Of a stretch of DNA of 14,458 nucleotides, positions 5,792-12,342 are shown piece after piece. The DNA is from Galbitalea sp036499165 (GTDB lineage Bacteria > Actinomycetota > Actinomycetes > Actinomycetales > Microbacteriaceae): positions 1 through 14,458 of the forward strand of contig DASYEE010000070.1 of the NCBI GenBank assembly GCA_036499165.1, in the 5' to 3' direction. The notes beneath the pieces were generated by a model. The model ran no database searches and was not told the DNA's origin. It worked only from the letters and a program-made list of their open reading frames with translations. Position 1 is the stretch's first letter; each line of letters starts with the position of its first letter. The position numbers and the translations under genes were made by a program.

Positions 5792-7119
5792 AGAACAAGG
5801 CGATCCACTACGTCGACGTTGTCGAGTCCCGCACCGATGGCGCGCCCGGACGCCAGCAGTGCGTTCTCGATCACAACATCACGTTCGACAAGGCCGCGAT
5901 CGAGCAGGCGACGTTCCGACCGCTCGACGACATCGACATCGACCTGCTCGTGGTGATCTCCGCGGTGTCCTACGTCGACAGGCTGATTCGTCGTCGGCGG
6001 GGCACCCAATGGTCGCGTGCTCTGGTGGTCCGGGTACCAGTACACCATCCCGAAACCTGGAGCCGATTGGCGGGTCACCTATCGGCCACGCTGCGGCTCT
6101 TGAGCGGCGACGCATGGACCTTCGACTTTCGACAACGGCAGCGACCTCAGCAACCGCAGCAGTTCTTGCCCTCTCTGCCCCCTTCCTTTGAGGGCGCCAC
6201 CGTGATTCCGTACAGTGGCGGCCTCGATTCCTTCGCGTTGCTCGCGCGCGTTCGGCACTACGAACCCGACGAGAAGGTGCTCTTGGTGAATGCCCGGCGC
6301 TTGGTCGTCGAGCAGATCGCGCGTCCCGACGATGTCGCTATGATCGGCGTCCCCTTTGAGTTGCGAGCGCCACACCACAAAGAGCAGTCCTATCGGACTC
6401 GAACGTTCAAGTATTTGGCGCTCGCCGCGCTCGTCTGGAAGAAGAACTCGGGCAAGCACATCTTGATCGGTGAGAGTGGTGTTGGCTGCTTGGGTCCGTC
6501 GCTCGTGCCCGTCGGGATCGAACATCCCGTGAGGAGTAGCCACCCCGACTTTCTGCACGCACTCCGCGCGCTGTTGGGCCAACTGTGGGCGACGCCGCCG
6601 CCGTTCTTGTTCCCGCACTTGTGGAGCACGAAGGGGATGGTCCTTGCCGAGCTACGGGGCTTGAAGACCCTCGAAGGGTGGGAGAACACCCGGTCGTGCA
6701 GTCGCAATGTTCAGCGCCAGCACCCAGGAGCCCGAGGCGCCCAGTGTGGGCTGTGCTCCGGTTGTCTGTTCCGGCGCGTGTCGGTTTGTGCTGGCAAACT
6801 CGGCCCGGAACCACCGGAGACGTACTTCGAGGACGTGTTCCGCAACGCTCAGCCGAGTGCGGCCCTTACCGATGCAGATCGGGTCGTCGCGCGCTGCGCG
6901 ATCGCGAACATGGATGAGTTAGCTGGGCTCGCCGACCAAGTCGAGCGGCGAACCGCCGACATCCATGAGCTTGCAGCATCGCTGCAACGTCCCGTCGACG
7001 AAACCCGCCTCCACCTCGGCAAGCTGGTCCGTGTGTTTCGCGATGAGTGGCGTGGTCTCCTCGCGCAGCTACCCGAGGCAAGCTGGATCCATAGCTTGAC
7101 GTTTCACGGTGCTTCATGA
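5788..7119 (+). CDS. QueC-like (QatC-like) PP-loop protein of putative defence operon
   Basis: A 443-aa protein related to 7-cyano-7-deazaguanine synthase QueC, the PP-loop ATPase that converts carboxydeazaguanine to preQ0. The PP-loop SGGLDS is at residues 143-148. A zinc cluster of C304, C320, C323 and C326 matches the QueC Cys-x(n)-CxxCxxC pattern. QueC itself is about 220-230 aa. Here about 140 extra N-terminal residues (with GDAWTFDFRQR before the PP-loop) and about 100 extra C-terminal residues give the size and layout of QatC in the Qat anti-phage system. Blocks such as SYRTRTFKYLALAAL and SSHPDFLHALRALL also recall QatC. No tRNA queuosine genes are near, arguing against a housekeeping role. 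Both ends overlap neighbours by ATGA. Assignment to the QatC-like group is from remembered patterns; the substrate is unknown. Confidence 0.85.
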   Translation: MKNKAIHYVDVVESRTDGAPGRQQCVLDHNITFDKAAIEQATFRPLDDIDIDLLVVISAVSYVDRLIRRRRGTQWSRALVVRVPVHHPETWSRLAGHLSATLRLLSGDAWTFDFRQRQRPQQPQQFLPSLPPSFEGATVIPYSGGLDSFALLARVRHYEPDEKVLLVNARRLVVEQIARPDDVAMIGVPFELRAPHHKEQSYRTRTFKYLALAALVWKKNSGKHILIGESGVGCLGPSLVPVGIEHPVRSSHPDFLHALRALLGQLWATPPPFLFPHLWSTKGMVLAELRGLKTLEGWENTRSCSRNVQRQHPGARGAQCGLCSGCLFRRVSVCAGKLGPEPPETYFEDVFRNAQPSAALTDADRVVARCAIANMDELAGLADQVERRTADIHELAASLQRPVDETRLHLGKLVRVFRDEWRGLLAQLPEASWIHSLTFHGAS

Positions 7120-8267
7120 CTCCAACCGAACAAGCCCGGATTGGCGAGCGACTCCGCGTATCGCGCACCGCAGCAGGGCTTACTCAAGAACAGGCAGCCG
7201 AAGCTGTCCAGGTCGCCCGCACGACGCTCGTTGCGATCGAGCGAGGAGATCGAGAAGCGCGCCCGGAGGAGCTACTGGCGCTCGCTAAGCTGTACGGCGT
7301 TAGCGTCCACTCGTTACTGCGACCTGCCGCAGTCAAGGTCGAGATCGTCGGTCAGTTCCGGAAGAAGGCCCGTGCGGCCAATAGCGACAAGGACGAGATC
7401 GCCGCGATGGCGACCCTCCATGACATCGCGGCGGCGTACGTCGAGTTGGAGCGGCGGCTGAACAAGGTCGGGACCGTCGACTATCCGCCCGAGCGCAAGA
7501 TAGGTCGTGGACGTCTAACCCAGCAAGCAGAGGAGCTGGCCGCCGAGCTTCGCTCGCGCCTCGGCCTCGGCCTCGGCCCCATCCCTGACTTGGAGGGGAT
7601 CTTGGAGCTGGAGCTGGGCGTGCGGATCTTCGTACGTGCGCTTCCGTCGTCGATCTCGGGCGTCTACGCATACCATCCCGAGTTGGGGGCCATCATCGTG
7701 CTCAACACGCTGCATCCTCGCAGCCGCCGACGGTGGACCCTTGCGCACGAGCTGGCTCACTTCATGACCACTCGTTTCGAGGCGAGTGTGGTTCGAGCAA
7801 AGGAAACGCGAAAAAGCCAGGACGACGTCTTCGCCGATGCGTTCGCTGCGGCGTTCCTCATGCCGAACGCCACGGTGCGCCGCATCTTCGACGAATACGT
7901 CGGTGCCGAGGGCAAGTTCTCCATCCGGCACATCGTGCTCGGTGCGCGGCGCCTCGGCGTGTCGTTGGAGGCGTTCTGTCGCCAGCTCGAGAACCTCGAG
8001 TTCCTGCCGAGCGGCACCTTCGAGGCGCTCAAGGACCGGGGCCTGAACGAGAAGGCCGTACAGGAGGCCGTAGGGGTCGAGGACGAGTCCGCGGGGATGG
8101 AAGGAACCCGTCTGTTGTTGCTGGCCGCGGAAGCTGCAGAGAAGGGCATCTACAGCGAGGGCCAGCTCGCTGACATGCTGGTGTTGAACCGCGTCGAGCT
8201 TCGCGAGGCGCTCGATGCCTTCTCGTCCATCGAGTCGCTCGATGTCCCACTAGAGGCGCGCCGGTAA
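7116..8267 (+). CDS. XRE-family HTH / ImmA-IrrE metallopeptidase
   Basis: A 383-aa two-domain protein. Residues 9-65 form an XRE-type helix-turn-helix (LRVSRTAAGLTQEQAAEAVQ, then VARTTLVAIERGDREARPEE). Residues about 120-280 form an ImmA/IrrE (DUF955) zinc peptidase, with HELAH at 211-215 and the following DVFADAFAAAFLMP block. In most relatives that block reads ExxA[DN]xFAxxLLMP; here Asp stands where the third ligand Glu is usual. Family members repress their own operon and, when triggered, cleave a repressor or partner protein. The inverted repeat before the first gene is a plausible binding site. It overlaps the QueC-like gene by ATGA and the PIN gene by TAATG, so all are translated together. 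Pairing with a PIN protein is a common arrangement and suggests a toxin/control module. Confidence 0.9.
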   Translation: MTPTEQARIGERLRVSRTAAGLTQEQAAEAVQVARTTLVAIERGDREARPEELLALAKLYGVSVHSLLRPAAVKVEIVGQFRKKARAANSDKDEIAAMATLHDIAAAYVELERRLNKVGTVDYPPERKIGRGRLTQQAEELAAELRSRLGLGLGPIPDLEGILELELGVRIFVRALPSSISGVYAYHPELGAIIVLNTLHPRSRRRWTLAHELAHFMTTRFEASVVRAKETRKSQDDVFADAFAAAFLMPNATVRRIFDEYVGAEGKFSIRHIVLGARRLGVSLEAFCRQLENLEFLPSGTFEALKDRGLNEKAVQEAVGVEDESAGMEGTRLLLLAAEAAEKGIYSEGQLADMLVLNRVELREALDAFSSIESLDVPLEARR

Positions 8268-8842
8268 TGCCAGCGGGCAGGGTCTTCGGCGCCAGCGTAA
8301 TCATCAACTTGCTCGGAAGCGGCGTGGCAGAGCGAATCCTGCGCGTCCTCCCGGGGAGCCGCATCGTCGTCGAGGACACGTCGCGCGAGGTGATTCGTCA
8401 TCCGCTCGACCGGACCAACCGCGCGGATCCCGTCGCGCCGCTGTTGGCGGCGGGACTTCTTGAGCAGGTCTCCTTGACAGCCGATTCCCTCACCACCTTC
8501 ATGGGGCTCGTCGGAGCCGAGTCACCCGATGACTCTCTGGGCGATGGCGAGTCCGCTGCGATCGCCGTGGCGCACCATCAGCAGCTCATCGTCGCGCTCG
8601 ACGACCAGAAGGCGAGGCGCATTGCCGGAGATCGATTTCCGCAGCTGCGGCTCGTGTCGAGTGTCAAGGTTTTTGCGTTGCCCGAGGTCGCGGCCGAGTT
8701 GGGCAACAACTTGGCGAACGCGGTCCACTCGGCGCTGATCAACGCGCGGATGCGAGTCCTTGCCGAAGACGAGGCCTGGGTTCGAATGCTCCTCGGTGAT
8801 CGCGCCGACGAAGCGCCCAGCATGCGAAGGCGAAGACGATGA
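8267..8842 (+). CDS. PIN-domain protein with altered active site
   Basis: A 191-aa protein with a PIN (RNase-like) fold. The N-terminal strand reads RVFGASVIINLL, where active PIN proteins normally have D[AT]SVxINL, so the first metal-binding Asp is Gly8. Other acidic positions are kept: E41 in EVIRHP, D93 and E95 in GDGESAAIAVA, and D112-D113 in IVALDDQKARRIA, a typical PIN signature. The C-terminus adds a predicted helical tail and ends with a basic RRRRR run. It begins one base inside the stop of the HTH-peptidase gene and ends in an ATGA overlap with the next small frame. PIN proteins usually cut RNA as toxins or defence effectors. With the first Asp lost it could be weakly active, inactive or purely structural. 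Confidence 0.82.
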   Translation: MPAGRVFGASVIINLLGSGVAERILRVLPGSRIVVEDTSREVIRHPLDRTNRADPVAPLLAAGLLEQVSLTADSLTTFMGLVGAESPDDSLGDGESAAIAVAHHQQLIVALDDQKARRIAGDRFPQLRLVSSVKVFALPEVAAELGNNLANAVHSALINARMRVLAEDEAWVRMLLGDRADEAPSMRRRRR

Positions 8843-9246
8843 CGGCTCGCAAGAACCGGATGCCGACTGCCAAGGACGCGACCACGAAGTCGCTGGTGAG
8901 ACGCGGACGCGCTGCTCCTGCCCGACCGCTCTCAAGAGCAGGGCGACGTACGCCGGCGAGGGCTGTGAACGGCGTGAGCCTCGCGATCGACGTCTTCCTC
9001 CGCATCGGCAAGTACGTCACCGTTCGGTCCACGAGCTCGAGGTATGGAAGCACGAGAGGCGCGATCGAAAACTCTAGTGTTGTCGACGCACTGCAACCCC
9101 TCACGCTCCAATCGGAGCGTGGCTTACATCAGATCGCACCGGACTCGTATGCCACCGATGAAATCAACGATCCAACTCTCCTTCGCGGCTGGCCACTGTA
9201 TCGCCCGTGCTGCGCTCGCGTCAGCAAGATCTCGGACGGCCTGTGA
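8839..9246 (+). CDS. Possible fifth operon gene, small basic protein
   Basis: ATG at 8839 overlaps the PIN stop as ATGA, the same coupling used at two upstream junctions of this operon. The frame gives 135 aa. Its first 45 residues are strongly basic (MTARKNRMPTAK, then VRRGRAAPARPLSRAGRRTPARA), followed by GVSLAIDVFLRIGKYVTVRS, which looks like real protein. The last third, with a Cys pair and less biased codons, is less convincing. No family is recognised. The stop lies 4 bp from the convergent cytochrome gene, and a hairpin at 9102-9121 lies inside it. It may be a true nucleic-acid-binding member of the cassette, a shorter gene or a chance frame. Confidence 0.38.
   Translation: MTARKNRMPTAKDATTKSLVRRGRAAPARPLSRAGRRTPARAVNGVSLAIDVFLRIGKYVTVRSTSSRYGSTRGAIENSSVVDALQPLTLQSERGLHQIAPDSYATDEINDPTLLRGWPLYRPCCARVSKISDGL
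9102..9121. terminator. Perfect 8-bp hairpin near the convergent operon ends
   Basis: CACGCTCC-AATC-GGAGCGTG forms a perfect stem with a 4-nt loop. There is no T-run on either side, so intrinsic termination is uncertain. It lies between the PIN gene and the oppositely oriented cytochrome gene and could serve either strand, but it falls inside the doubtful small gene. Confidence 0.35.
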
Positions 9247-9250
9247 TGGA

Positions 9251-12172
9251 TCAAGGCTTGCTGGTCGGGTCAGCCGGATCGGTATGAGCATCTCGCTCGT
9301 CGCCGTCCCAGAAGCCGTCCCCATCGCGATCGACACCGATCCGCTCGCCCGAACCGGGCGGCACGCAGGTGTACGTCACGGGCCGACCGCCGTGCGTGGC
9401 CAGGAACTGTAGCGCCGCGTCGTGGATCGGTGGCAGCACGTGCCGATCGCTCTTGAACAAGCCCGATCCGATGTACAGGAAGCCGACCTCGACGTCGGCG
9501 ACCTCGGTCTTGGCGATCAGATCGCACTCCCCTGCGTCCGCGCGCTGGCGCAGGAGCTCGACGCGGGATACCACGGCCGCGGCGCTCGATGCCGTGAGCG
9601 TGATCTGCTGGCCCACGATGGGCGCGAGGTTCGTGGGGAACGCCAGCAAGAACGCCTCGATCTGCCGGCGCTGAAGCTCTCCCTCGGGCCCCGTCAGCAG
9701 CCCGCCATTGCCGACCCCGGTGACGAGGATCGAGAAGGTGATTCCATGATGGAACCGGAACAACGTATCGACGTCCCCGTCGTGGGTGAACCCGAAGCCC
9801 CGCACCTGGTCGCCCTGGGAATCGTTGTCACCCGGTTCGAACCCAGGATTTTCCGGATTCCCGAACATCCCGACCTTCTGATAGAGGTTGCGGAGATGGG
9901 GGATCTTGAACAGCTGCGGGTTGAACGCGAAGCTGTTGCGGCCGAACGTGCCGAAGAACCCGGGCGCCGCGCTGTCCGGGTTGCCGTGCAGGTCGAGCGT
10001 GTGGCAACTCTCGCACGACAGGATGGGGCATGATCCGTCCCGACACGCCGGGATGCCGCAGTTCGTGTGTTCGAACAACTGATGTCCGGTCTCCTGATCG
10101 GGCGTGAGCACGTTGTCGAGCGGCCGGTTCGGGTTCGGCGGATACCTGACCTGGAGGATGAAGTCGGTGAACGCGTCCATGTCCCCCTGCGGGATGAATG
10201 AGTCGCGGCCGAGCAGATCGGTGAACCCGAGCTGGAACTTCTCGAACGCCGCATGCTCGTCGAACGTCCCGCTGTCCGGCTGGGCGGTCGGCGCGTCGTT
10301 GCCGCCGGTCCGGTCGCCGCGCCAGTGCATCGGGCCGGCGTTGGCCATCCCGCGCAGGCTTTGCACGATCATCGGACCCTTCATCGGGTGAAAGATGGGC
10401 AGCATGGGTTGCTGCGTGATCAGGTTGAACAGGGGGGTTGCGAACGGCCCGGGGTCGTTGCTCACCTGCCCGTCCGGGTTGCCGAGGTTCCACGCCAGGC
10501 TATCGAAGTCGCCGAACACGTGGCAGCTCGCGCAGGACGAGTCGCCATGGCTCGACGAGCGCGAGGCGTCATAGAGGAACCGGCGACCGACCACCACGCT
10601 CGCCGGCTCCGGGTTGTGCATCGCCACGTGCGCAGTCTCGGCCTTCGTCGTCGTGTCGATGATCGAGATCGCGTCGTCGAACCGCGTCATCACGTAGAGC
10701 TGCCTGCGATCTTCGTCGAGCACCACGCCCGTGGGGCCGCCGCCGCTGACGTGGATCTGGTTCGCAGCGCTCGGCACGAAGCTGTCGTTCTCGAGCTGCG
10801 CGGTGGAGAACACCCCGACCTTGTCGGATCCGAGCGCCGCGACATAGAGCGTCGCCCCGTTGCCGGTCACGGCCATGCCCTGCGGCGACGCGAGGGACCT
10901 GGCATTCTCGGCGTTCGGGATCGGCGCGCAGCAGCTACCGAAGTTGATGTGCTTGTTCAGGTGCCGGGGAGCGACACCGCCCCCGGGCGTGAGCACGGTG
11001 ATCCGGCTCTCGTGCAGGTGCCCGCGCAGGCTGTGGCCGGCGAACAGGCCGGGGCCTTCGAACATCTCGAGGTTGTTCGCATCGGTATTGGCGACGTAGA
11101 TCTTCCCGCTCACGGGATTGACCACCATCGAGTACAGGATGGTACCGACCGTCTGGAAGAAGCCGCCTGCTCCCGGCAGCTGGTGCGGCGGGTTGGCCAT
11201 GGCGTCGAGCACGAACACGTCCTTGTCGGGCAACGAGAACTTCACGTACTGGTCGCGGGGGCGGCCGAGCGGGTCGACCCAGTGCGCGCCGTTCCACTTG
11301 ACGATGGTCCCGGTCTCGGGTGCAGCGTGCCCGTCGACATTGCTGGTAGGTCCTGCGACACCGTCCGTCCCGAAGCCATCGGGCAGTAGCGCCTCGCCGA
11401 CGATGGTGGTCTGGTTGCCGGTGTGGAAGCCGGCGGCGTAGACGCGGGTGCCGTCGGGCGTCACCGCGAGCGCGCGCGGCGTATCCGTGAACAGGGTCAC
11501 GATGGTCAGCGCAGCGCCACCGAGGGTGTTACCGAGCGCGTTCGCATCGAACACCCAGACATCTGCGCGCCCCACGCCCGGAACCGTGAGCTGCGGATCG
11601 AACGGGATGTTCTGGCCGCGATGGGCTGTCGTGATGAACGCTCGCCGTCGATGGGGACCGGCGAACACGATGTCGCGAGGCTCGTCGCCGACCAGGAGCG
11701 TGCGCTCGACGTGCCCGGATGTCGCGTTGTCGTCGAGCTTGACGATGCTCACGCTGTCCGAGAGGTGGTTGACCACCCAGACTTCCTGATCGGTTCGCGC
11801 GGCGACGGCGACTGGCTCGAGCCCCACCGGGATGGAGCCGATGTGGGTGAGCTGATGCTGCTTGACCCGGAAGATCTCGAGGCGGTTATCGGGCGTGTTG
11901 ACCGCGAACAGGTGCTGCTTGTCCGGAGACAGCGCGAGCGGTCGCACCTGGCCGCTCTCGAACAGCGTGAACGACGGACGAGACGCTGCAAGGGACGACC
12001 CAGGGGAAGCTGCCTGTGCCGGTGCCTGATGTTGCGTGCTGCCGACGTCAGGAGCCGCCGCTCCCTCGGAGTCACCGTTCTCGGACAGCGGGGCACACGA
12101 GGCCGTGGCAGCGACCGCCATCACGGCCATGAGCCATCTCGTCGAGTCGAAGCAAGAGTGTCGCTGGTCCAT
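9251..12172 (-). CDS. Outer-membrane-type lipoprotein: YVTN-like beta-propeller fused to dihaem cytochrome c
   Basis: The ATG at 12172 is chosen because AAGGGGGA lies about 7 nt upstream, giving 973 aa; in-frame ATGs at 12178 and 12271 fit less well. A signal peptide (LMAVMAVAATAS) ends at Cys26, a likely lipobox followed by Ala, which suggests the outer membrane. Residues about 65-530 contain repeated propeller blades (ALSPDKQHLFAVNTPDN, AVTPDGTRVYAAG, VNPVSGKIYVANTDANN, AVTGNGATLYVAALGSD, VLDEDRRQLYVMTR). Haem c motifs CASCH (547-551) and CESCH (720-724) follow. The C-terminus reads GVDRDGDGFWDGDERDAHTD, a calcium-binding, thrombospondin-3-like loop. It resembles myxobacterial di-haem proteins near the MauG/CCP group, but the redox substrate is unknown. 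It has its own promoter and is transcribed towards the QueC-like operon. Confidence 0.88.
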   Translation of the reverse strand: MDQRHSCFDSTRWLMAVMAVAATASCAPLSENGDSEGAAAPDVGSTQHQAPAQAASPGSSLAASRPSFTLFESGQVRPLALSPDKQHLFAVNTPDNRLEIFRVKQHQLTHIGSIPVGLEPVAVAARTDQEVWVVNHLSDSVSIVKLDDNATSGHVERTLLVGDEPRDIVFAGPHRRRAFITTAHRGQNIPFDPQLTVPGVGRADVWVFDANALGNTLGGAALTIVTLFTDTPRALAVTPDGTRVYAAGFHTGNQTTIVGEALLPDGFGTDGVAGPTSNVDGHAAPETGTIVKWNGAHWVDPLGRPRDQYVKFSLPDKDVFVLDAMANPPHQLPGAGGFFQTVGTILYSMVVNPVSGKIYVANTDANNLEMFEGPGLFAGHSLRGHLHESRITVLTPGGGVAPRHLNKHINFGSCCAPIPNAENARSLASPQGMAVTGNGATLYVAALGSDKVGVFSTAQLENDSFVPSAANQIHVSGGGPTGVVLDEDRRQLYVMTRFDDAISIIDTTTKAETAHVAMHNPEPASVVVGRRFLYDASRSSSHGDSSCASCHVFGDFDSLAWNLGNPDGQVSNDPGPFATPLFNLITQQPMLPIFHPMKGPMIVQSLRGMANAGPMHWRGDRTGGNDAPTAQPDSGTFDEHAAFEKFQLGFTDLLGRDSFIPQGDMDAFTDFILQVRYPPNPNRPLDNVLTPDQETGHQLFEHTNCGIPACRDGSCPILSCESCHTLDLHGNPDSAAPGFFGTFGRNSFAFNPQLFKIPHLRNLYQKVGMFGNPENPGFEPGDNDSQGDQVRGFGFTHDGDVDTLFRFHHGITFSILVTGVGNGGLLTGPEGELQRRQIEAFLLAFPTNLAPIVGQQITLTASSAAAVVSRVELLRQRADAGECDLIAKTEVADVEVGFLYIGSGLFKSDRHVLPPIHDAALQFLATHGGRPVTYTCVPPGSGERIGVDRDGDGFWDGDERDAHTDPADPTSKP

Positions 12173-12257
12173 TCTCATTTCCCCCTTGTACGTTGTTACT
12201 CGCCGCCGCCACAACGAGACTGCAGGACTACGACTACAGTCGCGGGACGAGACCCAC

Positions 12258-12287
12258 ATGTTAAATGACAATCAGCTGCCTCGTCAA
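12258..12287 (-). promoter_or_regulatory. Sigma70-like promoter of the cytochrome lipoprotein gene
   Basis: On the minus strand TTGACG (12287-12282), an 18-bp spacer and TAACAT (12263-12258). Transcription would start near 12250, leaving a leader of about 78 nt before the ATG at 12172. The spot is locally A/T-richer than its flanks. Confidence 0.6.
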
Positions 12288-12342
12288 GAAGTCGCCAATC
12301 GTGACTACGAAGCGCGGAACTCTGCCGTATGGCAAGCCGGCG

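Noticed and set aside
5788..7119. Housekeeping queC for queuosine synthesis
   Set aside because: The protein is about twice the normal QueC length, with QatC-like extensions, and no queD, queE or queF lies nearby.
5246..8842. Complete QatABCD system
   Set aside because: Only a QatC-like protein is present; no KAP-type ATPase, QatB-like or TatD-like nuclease is found in the operon.
5246..8842. Type IV CBASS operon
   Set aside because: There is no CD-NTase, TGT-like or glycosylase gene; the partners are an HTH-peptidase and a PIN protein.
10253..11389. 378-aa plus-strand frame opposite the cytochrome gene
   Set aside because: It is the antisense shadow of a gene with clear domains and motifs; its Arg/Val/His-rich composition is typical of such shadows.
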